A stretch of DNA of 8,374 bases from an uncultured Bacteriovorax sp. (lineage in GTDB: Bacteria > Bdellovibrionota > Bacteriovoracia > Bacteriovoracales > Bacteriovoracaceae): the NCBI GenBank assembly GCA_943914745.1, contig CALUDF010000122.1, positions 1-8,374 on the forward strand. Reading direction: 5' to 3'. The stretch's first letter is position 1. Every line of letters starts with the position of its first letter. Position numbers and translations under genes: made by a program. Positions 1-7,324 of this stretch are shown piece after piece. Below the pieces are notes generated by a model that searched no databases, was not told the DNA's origin, and saw nothing but the letters and a program-made list of their open reading frames with translations.

Positions 1-624
1 GCTCAAATTTTTTCTAAAGACAATTGCGCTGATCCTGAAAAACTTTCCTCAGACGATCAGGTTAAGCTCACTCGCTTCATGCTCAAGGTGATGGATGAGA
101 AACCACTGAATCTTTACTCACTGGTGCCCGATGGCCCGAGAGATAAAGAATCTTCTTCTAAAAAATTATTTTTTTCCAACGTGGAAGCGGATAAAACAAT
201 TTTAAATTTGAAAGAGACTAATCGCTTAAGCACTGTTGATACACTCTCTCTTGGTGGGGTTATCGCCGGCACCACATTGATTGGAACCATCATGAGCCGA
301 CAAATGTATAAAGGCAGTGAATACGCCGATAAAAGAAAGCACGAGATGGCCGGGGCCCTGATTAATCTTGCAGGCTCTAGTCTTGCTTATGTTGCAATCG
401 AAAATCTTGGATTAGGCGATAGGCTCAACCTCTCAAAGCGCGCCCGTAAATGTGCCATCACTGCAACTGGAAGCTTACTCCTTTTTGTCGCTGCCGCTGG
501 AAAAGAAGCCTACGATAAGACAAAACCAAAAAAACACACAGTCGATGCCAACGACTTCATCGCCACTGCTTTAGGTGGAGGGGCGGGAGCTCCTTTTGCC
601 ATCTCGTGTGGCCTTGATTTTTAA
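1..624 (+). CDS. Small multi-helix membrane protein, YfiM/DUF2279- or VanZ-like (5' end outside window)
   Basis: The reading frame is open from base 1 to the TAA at 622-624, and the first in-frame ATG (79) has no convincing ribosome binding site. The true start is therefore probably upstream and this is a 5'-partial gene of at least 207 codons. The visible N-terminal part is polar (Asp, Lys, Ser rich). Numbering from the ATG at 79, about four short hydrophobic stretches follow: near 57-73, 91-109, 125-140 and 162-175. Between them lie DKRKHEMAGA (84-93), GKEAYDK (141-147) and DANDFIATALGGGAG (156-170). This spacing of a DK..H motif, a GKE.yD motif and a D..D...T..GG motif resembles the YfiM/DUF2279 and VanZ-like group of small membrane proteins, whose function is mostly unknown. 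It probably sits in a membrane. The next gene follows in the same frame right after the stop. Family assignment is from pattern memory only and is tentative. Confidence 0.7.
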   Translation, partial: AQIFSKDNCADPEKLSSDDQVKLTRFMLKVMDEKPLNLYSLVPDGPRDKESSSKKLFFSNVEADKTILNLKETNRLSTVDTLSLGGVIAGTTLIGTIMSRQMYKGSEYADKRKHEMAGALINLAGSSLAYVAIENLGLGDRLNLSKRARKCAITATGSLLLFVAAAGKEAYDKTKPKKHTVDANDFIATALGGGAGAPFAISCGLDF

Positions 625-663
625 TTGACTCATGGCCTTCATAAAGGTAAATCTCCAAGTCAA

Positions 664-1827
664 ATGGCAAAAAAACAACTTCAATCAGGTCTGAAACTCA
701 CGGGCATCGCTCCTAATATTCTTTTGACCCATGTTCAAAACACGGCCCCCTTTTTATTTGCCGGCGAATTGGAGACATCGGGAAAAGAGCGTGCGTTTTT
801 AGCCAAGCTTGCTTTCTATAAAAAAAATCTTAATGCCCTAAAAAATATCGATCTCACCGAGTACTTCCACATTTGCATGGCCGCCCACTGGACGACGGCC
901 GGAACGTTTGTCCCGACAGACGTCGACAATCAAATCAGAAAAGGCCTGTGGGAGCATCCAGAAATTAAAAAGCACATTGAACGCATGGCCAGAATCACGA
1001 TTGATTCATGGACCTGGGACTATGAGCAGGTGACCAACAGAAAGTCTTATAACCCGGAAAGAGGGCAGGTGATGAGTACCCATGAAGGGACATGGCTCTC
1101 AGTCGCTATTGGTGGCTATAACGCCTTAATGAGACACAAGCTCTTTGACCTGGCCCGTGAAATGGCCGATGTCATTTTGCTTGAGGCCGACAAAGAGGAA
1201 AAACTTCTTTTAGAGTTAAGAGAAAAAAGAGACCACGTGAATTTTCTGCGTTCAACGGCACTCATGGCCCACAACTTCGGTGACCTCGACCGAGTCATTG
1301 ACCAGTGGGAGATGCCAGAAGATGACTCTTTTAGAAAACGCATCTATAAACTGGGCCATAAACTCAATGAGGCCCAAAACCCGATTCTCGTCTATGCGGG
1401 ACAGGTTAACAAAGCTTTTCTTTCAGTTGAAAATCATCGTCACATGTCGATGAGACAACCAAAATGCCTTCGCCGCTCAAATAAATTCTTAATCCCAGTT
1501 GGCCCTTTCATGGATAAGTGGGGAAGGGATTTGGGAGAGACAAAACTCTTAAGCAGTGATGAAAAAGGTGAGATCGTCTGCGCCTTCTTAGAAGGCTTTT
1601 CTCGCCAAGACTCGGCCTTGGGTTATGTCAGGGCATTCCATGGAATGATGAGTGTCTTGCCTCGTGGCCTTGAGAGCTTAGAGCAAAACATCCCTTACGA
1701 TGTAGTGGCCCAATTGAGAAACTCGCGCTTTGCCGAGCTCTCTCTCGTCTCAGAAGAAGAAATGATCCAAGATTATAAAAAGCGTTTGGAAAATTTTCTT
1801 TGTCCGGTCACAGGAATCAAGTTTTAA
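664..1827 (+). CDS. Hypothetical protein, 387 aa, family not recognised
   Basis: I do not recognise this protein. It has no signal peptide or membrane helix and looks mainly alpha-helical and soluble, with many Trp, His and Met residues. Visible landmarks (numbered from the ATG at 664) are a Trp/His-rich stretch FHICMAAHWTTAGTF (68-82), IDSWTWDYE (113-121), STHEGTWLSVAIGGYNAL (138-155), a strongly charged helical segment around 158-197 with runs such as KEEKLLLELREKRDH, a basic HRHMSMRQPKCLRRS segment (258-272) and PVGPFMDKWGRDLGE (278-292). ATG 664 is chosen because it begins MAKKQ. The nearest purine-rich motif (AAAGG, 643-647) lies 16 nt upstream, which is long. A TTG at 625, directly after the previous stop and in the same frame, would add 13 residues. 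The gene lies 39 nt behind the membrane-protein gene, probably in the same transcript, and ends at a strong hairpin. The gene itself is convincing; the start is uncertain. Confidence 0.85.
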   Translation: MAKKQLQSGLKLTGIAPNILLTHVQNTAPFLFAGELETSGKERAFLAKLAFYKKNLNALKNIDLTEYFHICMAAHWTTAGTFVPTDVDNQIRKGLWEHPEIKKHIERMARITIDSWTWDYEQVTNRKSYNPERGQVMSTHEGTWLSVAIGGYNALMRHKLFDLAREMADVILLEADKEEKLLLELREKRDHVNFLRSTALMAHNFGDLDRVIDQWEMPEDDSFRKRIYKLGHKLNEAQNPILVYAGQVNKAFLSVENHRHMSMRQPKCLRRSNKFLIPVGPFMDKWGRDLGETKLLSSDEKGEIVCAFLEGFSRQDSALGYVRAFHGMMSVLPRGLESLEQNIPYDVVAQLRNSRFAELSLVSEEEMIQDYKKRLENFLCPVTGIKF

Positions 1828-1832
1828 AACTA

Positions 1833-1856
1833 AAAGGGCCTCGAAAGAGGCCCTTT
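1833..1856. terminator. Bidirectional intrinsic terminator between convergent transcripts
   Basis: AAAGGGCCTC (1833-1842) pairs perfectly with GAGGCCCTTT (1847-1856) around a GAAA loop, giving a 10-bp GC-rich stem. On the plus strand the 3' arm ends in TTTC. On the minus strand the stem is followed by TTTTAGTTTT, a better U-tract. It starts 5 nt after the stop of the 387-residue protein gene and abuts the hemE stop codon (1857-1859), so it can end both convergent transcripts. The minus-strand (heme operon) direction looks the stronger. Confidence 0.9.
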
Positions 1857-2897
1857 CTAATAGTAATGAAAGTGATTATGAATGTACTCAACCGTCTTTC
1901 TCACATTCTCTTCTGGCGTCTGCTGAAGAACCCCATGCCCTAGACCACAAACCCAACGATCCAGGTTCTTTAAGTCTTTAAGAGGCGCCCAGAACTGCTC
2001 GAGCTTTGCTTCAACCATTGGCCAGTCATAGTGCAGGTAACTCGGGTCAAAGTTTCCTTGGATCATGTAATCATTTCCTAGCGTCTTAAGCGCCTCTGGA
2101 AGCGACATTCTCCAGTCAATCCCGAGGACGTCGATATTCTTATCCTGGATTTCTTGCAGGTAATTCATGTGGGTGAGTTTTGAGTAGTAGACGATTTTTT
2201 TTGTAGGGTGAATTTTTTTAAACTCGCTCGTGACTTTTCTGATCATCGGAAGAACGAACTCCTTAAAGTCCACAAATGTCAGCTCTCCCACGGCCGTATC
2301 AAACAAACACACGGCGTCTGCTCCACCTTGGGCCTGAAGAGACATCTCTGTTAAAAGCTCTGGAAGAAGAAGCTCACAAAAGCCTTGCCATCTGCCGTCG
2401 TAAAAGCCTTTTTTAGAGCTGGTTAAATTCCCCGAGTGTGATCCTTCCACTGCGTAAGTGTAAAGGGTCCATGGAGCTCCTACGAAACCTAAGAGCGTCT
2501 TTGTTTGAGGAAGCTCTTTTCTTAAAAGCACAGTGGCTTCTTTTTGAAAGTTGTAATAGTTTTTTGAATCTTGGATCAGTTTGCATTTTTTTAGATCAGT
2601 TGGAGTCTCAATTCTGAATTCTAAAATCGGTCCCGGAGCATAAGTAAGTCCCAGGCCCAGTTGCTCAAGAGGAAAAAGAAGATCTGAAAATAAAATGGCC
2701 GCATCGAAGTTAAAATCGCGGATTGGCCCCATGGTGATTTCACAGGCAAGTTTTGGGTCTTTACACATCGTCATGAAGTCAGAATTTTTCTTGATGCCTT
2801 GATAATGTGAGTGGTAGCGGCCTGCTTGGCGCATGAACCACACAGGAACTTGAGTTTTCCCTTCTTTTGTTTTTAATCGGTCGTTAAATAATCCCAT
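1857..2897 (-). CDS. hemE: Uroporphyrinogen decarboxylase HemE
   Basis: HemE removes the four acetate carboxyl groups of uroporphyrinogen III to give coproporphyrinogen III in the cytosol. The 346-residue length is normal. The family signatures are present in order: PVWFMRQAGRY (18-28, substrate-binding arginines), DAAILFSDLLFP (65-76) with the catalytic Asp72, GFVGAPWTLYTYAVEG (137-152) with the active-site Tyr148, LFDTAVGEL (198-206, usually FDSWAGxL, so this site is slightly altered), IDWRMSLPEAL (260-270), GNFDP (281-285) and GLGHGVLQQTPEE (318-330) with the conserved His321. The ATG start is preceded by AAAAGGA (2904-2910) with a 6-nt spacer. It is the last gene of the operon, 23 nt behind the response regulator, and its stop abuts the terminator hairpin. 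Assignment is firm. Confidence 0.97.
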   Translation of the reverse strand: MGLFNDRLKTKEGKTQVPVWFMRQAGRYHSHYQGIKKNSDFMTMCKDPKLACEITMGPIRDFNFDAAILFSDLLFPLEQLGLGLTYAPGPILEFRIETPTDLKKCKLIQDSKNYYNFQKEATVLLRKELPQTKTLLGFVGAPWTLYTYAVEGSHSGNLTSSKKGFYDGRWQGFCELLLPELLTEMSLQAQGGADAVCLFDTAVGELTFVDFKEFVLPMIRKVTSEFKKIHPTKKIVYYSKLTHMNYLQEIQDKNIDVLGIDWRMSLPEALKTLGNDYMIQGNFDPSYLHYDWPMVEAKLEQFWAPLKDLKNLDRWVCGLGHGVLQQTPEENVRKTVEYIHNHFHYY

Positions 2898-2920
2898 TGT
2901 TCGTCCTTTTCTCTATGTAG

Positions 2921-3607
2921 CTAATTCACTATTAATTTATATCCGATACTTCTGATGCTTTGGATTTCCAGGCTGTTTTTTGCATCAGTCTCACACCATT
3001 TGCGAAGCTTCACGATGTAGTTATCCACAGTTCTGTTGGAAGGAAATTTATCTTCCCCCCAAATTTTTTCAATAATCTCTTCGCGGTCAACGGCTTCATT
3101 TTTTTTCGTGTAAAGAAGCTCTAGGATCGCACACTCTTTTTGTGAGAGTGTGATGACTTGCCCTTGGGCATCTTCCACTTCATAGCGCTTAAACCAGATT
3201 TTAAGGCCCCCATGAACAATTTCTTCCGGAAGCTTATTGATCTCGCTTTGGCTTGAAAGGATGCGGTTTAACCTTAAAATAAGCTCCTTGAGCGCAAAGG
3301 GCTTGGTGATGTAGTCATCGGCCCCAATTTCCAATCCTTCTACTTTTGTCTCCGGGTCATTCATCGCCGAAAGAAATAAAAGCACGAAGTCTTTTCTCAT
3401 TTTTCTAAATTCGCGGGCGAGATCCAGCCCATTGCCATCGGGAAGCCCGATGTCCATGAGAATGACTCCTGGTTTTTCTGCCTTGAAATGCTCTCGGGCC
3501 TCTTTAGCGTTTTTTGCCCACGCACATCCATGCCCCAGACCTTTTAGGTATTCAGACAGGGTGATCCCTAGGTTTTCTTCATCTTCAACAATGAGAATGT
3601 TAAGCAC
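2921..3607 (-). CDS. OmpR/PhoB-type response regulator
   Basis: A two-domain DNA-binding response regulator of 228 residues from the GTG chosen here. The receiver domain has the acidic pocket E8-D9, the phosphoacceptor Asp52 in ILMDIGLPDGNG, the switch Ser80 in LFLSAMND, Tyr99 and Lys102 in DDYITKPF. The C-terminal half is a winged helix-turn-helix: ITLSQKECAILELL, then KIWGEDKFPSNRTVDNYIVK (recognition helix about 191-204), then the closing IRSIGYK hairpin. The start at 3607 gives MLNILIVEDE, the usual N-terminus of this family, and has GAGGAA 4 nt upstream. An earlier GTG at 3619 would add four residues but has only an A-rich leader and no ribosome binding site. The start overlaps the last 8 nt of the kinase gene, so the pair is translationally coupled and cognate. 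Targets are unknown; the position in a heme operon suggests control of tetrapyrrole or respiratory genes (inference). Confidence 0.95.
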   Translation of the reverse strand: MLNILIVEDEENLGITLSEYLKGLGHGCAWAKNAKEAREHFKAEKPGVILMDIGLPDGNGLDLAREFRKMRKDFVLLFLSAMNDPETKVEGLEIGADDYITKPFALKELILRLNRILSSQSEINKLPEEIVHGGLKIWFKRYEVEDAQGQVITLSQKECAILELLYTKKNEAVDREEIIEKIWGEDKFPSNRTVDNYIVKLRKWCETDAKNSLEIQSIRSIGYKLIVN

Positions 3608-4505
3608 TGGCTTCCTCACTTTTTTTAAAGACTAAATCGAATTTAAGTCCGTGATTCGCCCTGGTGATGGAGAGATTGCCGTGCATCTTATCCAAGAGCT
3701 TCTGACTTAGGTAAAGTCCAATGCCAGAGCCTCTGGTCGAGTTGTGCTTGTAAAAGAGAGTTCCCAGTTTTTCCAGCTCACCCTTAAAGTCTCCGTGGTC
3801 AACGTAGGCCAGGTGAACGGCTTTTGCTTCTAATGAAACAATGATCTGGATTTTTTTACTGCTCGTGTGGATGCGGGTGTTTTCCAGAAGATTCTTGAGG
3901 ATGAGTTCTAAAGCAAACTCATCAACTTCAATGTGAATATTTTCTTCTGGAGCTATGATTTCGACTTCGTGCTCAGGCGCCCATGTTTTTGCTAGCCTCT
4001 TTATGAAAGGAACAAGCGAGAGGGACGTGAGATTTAAATCACCTCCGCGCTCAATGCGCGAGAGCTGAAGGATCTTATCCATCTGGGTTTCAAGTTTGTT
4101 CGTATCGGCAATCAAGCGGCCGATGAGTTTATTTAAAGTCGGGTCACTTTTTGATTCTAAGATCTCGTTGATGACTTCCCCTTGAAGGCGAATGCTCGCC
4201 AGCGGCGTCTTTAGCTCATGGGTGAGGCTCGCAAAAAAGGCCTGGAGAGACTTCGTCTTTCTTTGATCCTTTAGATAAAGAACCAAAAGCGAGATGGATA
4301 AGAGCATGAGAAGAATTAAAAAACTTCCCCCTTCCCAAGCGAGCATCTTAGTGATGCGCGGACGGTCCGTATGACCTAAGAAGCTCTCAAAGTTAATCAT
4401 GATGTAGACCCACCAGGCCCCGATCATTAAAAGCACCAGCGCCCACAGAAGTGAGAGGGTAAAGAGGAGCTTTGATGAATGGGAGAATGGGTTTTTAATG
4501 TTCAT
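3600..4505 (-). CDS. Membrane-bound sensor histidine kinase
   Basis: A compact 301-residue sensor kinase. Two membrane helices (about 13-37 and 61-78) enclose only some 23 outside residues (38-60), too few for a folded ligand-binding domain. There is no clear HAMP domain. The HisKA dimerisation helix carries the phosphoacceptor His96 in FFASLTHELKTPLASIRLQGE (H-E-L-K-T-P). The ATPase domain shows the N box LKNLLENTRIH (Asn205, Asn209), a shortened G1-like box YVDHGDF (Asp236, Gly238) lacking the usual second glycine, an F-box-like LGTLFYK and the G2 box RGSGIGLYLSQKL (258-270). Its ATG overlaps the hemL stop by one base (TAATG), and it lacks a good ribosome binding site, so translation probably depends on hemL. 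It should phosphorylate the adjacent response regulator. Its signal is unknown; the short sensor suggests sensing within the membrane, through a partner, or of an internal state (inference). Confidence 0.95.
   Translation of the reverse strand: MNIKNPFSHSSKLLFTLSLLWALVLLMIGAWWVYIMINFESFLGHTDRPRITKMLAWEGGSFLILLMLLSISLLVLYLKDQRKTKSLQAFFASLTHELKTPLASIRLQGEVINEILESKSDPTLNKLIGRLIADTNKLETQMDKILQLSRIERGGDLNLTSLSLVPFIKRLAKTWAPEHEVEIIAPEENIHIEVDEFALELILKNLLENTRIHTSSKKIQIIVSLEAKAVHLAYVDHGDFKGELEKLGTLFYKHNSTRGSGIGLYLSQKLLDKMHGNLSITRANHGLKFDLVFKKSEEASA
3612..3617 (-). promoter_or_regulatory. Ribosome binding site that fixes the response-regulator start
   Basis: On the minus strand GAGGAA lies inside the last codons of the kinase gene, 4 nt before the GTG at 3607 (6 nt if GAGG is counted). 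The competing GTG at 3619 has no such motif, so this site favours the shorter protein. Confidence 0.7.
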
Positions 4506-5782
4506 TAAAGTTTAATGTCCAGTCTCTTGGCGATGTCGGCCACAACAGTGTCGTCGTGAGCCAGGCTCACAAATCCAACTTCATAAGCGTTTGGCGCAAG
4601 ATAAATCCCACGGTCTAATAAAACTTCAAAAAGCTTATTAAAGTTCTCAGTCAAGTTTGCTGGAATGTCAGCGATCTTAGTCACGTTCTCTTTTGGGACG
4701 ATCCAAAAAAGAGAAGAGTAAGTGGTGATCTGAAACATGTTGAACTGGCCGTTGTTATAAGTCTTCATCCAGTTTGCCAGAAGAGTGGTGACTTTTTTCG
4801 TTTGTTCTTCAATCTTCTTATACGACTCAGGGGTCATCTCTTTAAGAGTTGAGAGTCCACCCACCATCGCCAGAGGGTTTGCTGAGAGAGTCCCTGCTTG
4901 GTAAACTTTTCCAATCGGAGCAAGATGTTCCATGATGAATTTCGAAGCCCCAATGGCCCCAACAGGAAGACCGCCACCAATGATTTTTCCCAGAGTCACG
5001 ATGTCTGGCTTAATCCCCGTGACTTCCGCCATTCCACCGAAGGCCACGCGGAAACCTGAGATCACTTCATCAAAAATGAGAAGGGCCTTATTAGCTGTCG
5101 TGATGTCTCTTAAAAACTGCAAGAATTCTTTTGGCTGAACCATAAGGCCATTGTTTGCCGGAAGTGGCTCAATGATGATGGCCGCAATTTGATCCTTGTG
5201 ATCGATGAAGCATTGTTTTAGCCCGGCAGTATCACCAAGCTCAAGGATAAGAGTGTCGTGGGCGACTCCTTCAGGAACTCCTGCCGATGAGGCTTCCGCT
5301 TCTCCTGCAAGACCTGAGCCCGCTTTAATGAGCATGGAATCCACGTGACCGTGATAGCAGCCGTTGAACTTAATAATTTTATTTCTTCCCGTTACCCCGC
5401 GAGCGAGGCGAAGAGCGGTCATCACGGCTTCTGTTCCCGAGTTCACAAAACGAAGTTGCTCGACATGAGGAAGTTTTGAGAGAAGGAATTCTGCGAGCTC
5501 CAGTGAGTAAGGCTCACACGCCCCATAACTCCATCCGCGCTCCAGTCCTTCATGCAGGGCCTTCTCAACCTTAGGGTGTCTGTGCCCTAAAATTAAAGGT
5601 CCAAAACTCATGCAGAAGTCGACATATTTTTTATCTTCAACATCATAGATATAGGCCCCTTCAGCTTTCTTGAAAAAACGAGGAGTCGTATGCAGTCCTT
5701 TGAAGCTTCTGACTGGAGAGTGAACTCCACCCGGTACCAGTGTTTTAGATTTAGAGAAAAGATCCGTTTGAATATTAGACAT
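4505..5782 (-). CDS. hemL: Glutamate-1-semialdehyde 2,1-aminomutase HemL
   Basis: A PLP-dependent cytosolic enzyme that converts glutamate-1-semialdehyde to 5-aminolevulinate, the second step of the C5 pathway after HemA. The 425-residue length is typical. Visible family features are PGGVHSPVRSFKG (17-29), the PLP phosphate-binding region NSGTEAVMTALRLAR (114-128), FNGCYHGHVDSM (139-150), IIIEPLPANNG (202-212), LIFDEVISGFR (235-245, Asp238 for the PLP ring nitrogen) and TLGKIIGGGLPVGAIG (263-278) with the Schiff-base Lys266. The C-terminus has LAPNAYEVGFVSLAHDD, as in true HemL rather than other class-III aminotransferases. The ATG is preceded by AAGGAT (5788-5793) with a 5-nt spacer. The gene starts 12 nt after hemCD and runs by one base into the kinase gene. 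Assignment is firm. Confidence 0.97.
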   Translation of the reverse strand: MSNIQTDLFSKSKTLVPGGVHSPVRSFKGLHTTPRFFKKAEGAYIYDVEDKKYVDFCMSFGPLILGHRHPKVEKALHEGLERGWSYGACEPYSLELAEFLLSKLPHVEQLRFVNSGTEAVMTALRLARGVTGRNKIIKFNGCYHGHVDSMLIKAGSGLAGEAEASSAGVPEGVAHDTLILELGDTAGLKQCFIDHKDQIAAIIIEPLPANNGLMVQPKEFLQFLRDITTANKALLIFDEVISGFRVAFGGMAEVTGIKPDIVTLGKIIGGGLPVGAIGASKFIMEHLAPIGKVYQAGTLSANPLAMVGGLSTLKEMTPESYKKIEEQTKKVTTLLANWMKTYNNGQFNMFQITTYSSLFWIVPKENVTKIADIPANLTENFNKLFEVLLDRGIYLAPNAYEVGFVSLAHDDTVVADIAKRLDIKL

Positions 5783-5794
5783 AGTTTATCCTTA

Positions 5795-7324
5795 TTAGAC
5801 TTTCGTCCATGATTTAAATTCTTCGATTCCGGCCATTGGTATGACATCCACTCCGTTTGCTCTAAAGAGATCATAGGTTTTTCCAATCCCACACGCGTGC
5901 GTGCGCTCTTTAATTTCCGGGAAATGATAAATGTAGGCCTGATACTGGTAATAACTCGTCCAGAAGAAGACTTCTGTCTCTAAGATTTCCTTCTTAAACG
6001 AGGCACTCACATTTTTATTAATTTCTCTTTTGTAACAGGCAATGACTTCCGCACCAGACAGAGAGCTCTTTGCTTCATCATTAGATAGCACAATGAGTGG
6101 AGACTCCGTGTTGACCATGATCCCTGCCGCTCTTGAAGAGCGAAGGTTTGCGATTTCATCATCGCCAATGCCATCAGCGCATCCATTGACCCAAAATCCT
6201 AAAGTGGCTAAGTCTCTCATGGTCTTTGTCCCCGCGGCCCAAAGTGATTTTGGATTTGAGCCAGCGATGGCATCAAAGCAGTATTTGCTGGTGATGTAGA
6301 GATTGAGTCCTGGATCTAGTGTGACCGGGATATTTTTTTTCGTGATGAGCTCGTCATTGCTAGGATGGCCATCAAAAATTTTAGGGGCAACCACAAAAGC
6401 TGGAAGAGAGCGTCCTTCTAGTTCAAAAATAGAAACATCTTGATCGTTTAGGCGACCCTGATGGCTGTGAAGAAAGAACTCACCTTTGGAGCTGTGAAGT
6501 TTCCTGACGTTGATTCCCACGGCCAGGTGGCATCCTCCGCCGTATTCATTAAATGACTTTCTCTCGCGGACGACTTCTTCTTTTGTTCTCGCATCCTGGA
6601 TCTTGGCGAGCTTACTTAAAAGCTCTCCATTATCAGCACGGTCTATTTTACACTCAATCGCCAGAGCTCCCTGAGAAGCTGACGAAGGAAAAGCTGTCTG
6701 GGGAAGAATCATGAAATTGATATCTTCCAAAAGTTTTTTTAGTTCTTCATTTGATGAAGGTGTGTGGGCCAGTCGTTCAATTCCCGGAAGCGCCAAAACG
6801 ATGGCATCGAATTCACCATCTCTTAATTTCTGAATGCGGGTATTGATGTTCCCACGAAGCATTTTGGTTTTCACTGAAACATTTTTTGCTTTTGGCAGAT
6901 AATCGGCGAGCTTTTTTTCGATGTTGACGATTCTTCGTGGAGAAGAGGTCCCAACGATGAGCTCAGCTCTGTTTTTAATCGTGGGAATCGTCTCGTTTTT
7001 TATCAGCAGAATATCGTGGGCAAAACTTCTCTTCGTCACGGCCGCAAGAGTGATTCCCTCAGGACGAAGAGAGCCCAGATCCTTATGAGAGTGGACGACT
7101 AAATCCACCTGGTCATTTAAAAGCGCTTCATCGAGCTCTTTCGTGAAAAAATTATTTCCCGTCATCTGCCACAGGGGCTGAGAAGTCTGGATGTCCCCTT
7201 GGGTTTTAATCACCACGAGCTCAAACGTGTCTCCCGTTAGGCGCTCTAGTTCATCTTTGACTTGTCCACATTGAGTGAGGGCCAGAAGCGACCCGCGGGT
7301 TCCGATCTTATAGTGAGTAGGCAA
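5795..7324 (-). CDS. hemC: Porphobilinogen deaminase fused to a uroporphyrinogen-III synthase-like domain (HemC-HemD)
   Basis: The N-terminal ~300 of 509 residues are HemC, which joins four porphobilinogens into hydroxymethylbilane. Motifs: KIGTRGSLLALTQ (6-18), DLVVHSHKDLG (74-84) with catalytic Asp82, VGTSSPRR (124-131), MLRGNINTRIQKL (155-167) and YGGGCHLAVG (261-270) with Cys265, the dipyrromethane-cofactor cysteine. Residues ~325-509 are not part of HemC. They look like a divergent HemD (ring closure to uroporphyrinogen III): an NLYITSKYCFDAI strand-helix, WAAGTKTMRDLATLG (362-376), and near the end ACGIGKTYDLFRANGVDVIP (477-496). HemD sequences are always poorly conserved, so this half is less certain. 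The start is a TTG preceded by GGGAGGAG with a 7-nt spacer, giving MPTHYKIGTRGS as expected for HemC. A longer reading to an ATG at 7486 would lie inside hemA and adds non-homologous residues. It overlaps the hemA end by 17 nt and lies 12 nt before hemL. Confidence 0.93.
   Translation of the reverse strand: MPTHYKIGTRGSLLALTQCGQVKDELERLTGDTFELVVIKTQGDIQTSQPLWQMTGNNFFTKELDEALLNDQVDLVVHSHKDLGSLRPEGITLAAVTKRSFAHDILLIKNETIPTIKNRAELIVGTSSPRRIVNIEKKLADYLPKAKNVSVKTKMLRGNINTRIQKLRDGEFDAIVLALPGIERLAHTPSSNEELKKLLEDINFMILPQTAFPSSASQGALAIECKIDRADNGELLSKLAKIQDARTKEEVVRERKSFNEYGGGCHLAVGINVRKLHSSKGEFFLHSHQGRLNDQDVSIFELEGRSLPAFVVAPKIFDGHPSNDELITKKNIPVTLDPGLNLYITSKYCFDAIAGSNPKSLWAAGTKTMRDLATLGFWVNGCADGIGDDEIANLRSSRAAGIMVNTESPLIVLSNDEAKSSLSGAEVIACYKREINKNVSASFKKEILETEVFFWTSYYQYQAYIYHFPEIKERTHACGIGKTYDLFRANGVDVIPMAGIEEFKSWTKV

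Noticed and set aside
1116..1343. 75-codon minus-strand ORF inside the 387-residue protein gene
   Set aside because: It is Ser/Arg-rich and antisense to a well-formed gene, with no family features or ribosome binding site.
3432..3635. 67-codon plus-strand ORF opposite the response regulator
   Set aside because: It is antisense to the conserved receiver domain and of low-quality composition; a shadow of the real gene.
4932..5138. 68-codon plus-strand ORF opposite hemL
   Set aside because: It is antisense to the conserved PLP-lysine region of hemL, and its Pro/Met-rich composition is typical of a shadow frame.
5608..5892. 94-codon minus-strand ORF across the hemC-hemL junction
   Set aside because: It overlaps the ends of two conserved genes in another frame and has no recognisable motif.
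6042..6299. 85-codon plus-strand ORF opposite the HemD-like domain
   Set aside because: It is antisense to hemCD, with no ribosome binding site or family signal. The HemD-like frame continues from a clear HemC.
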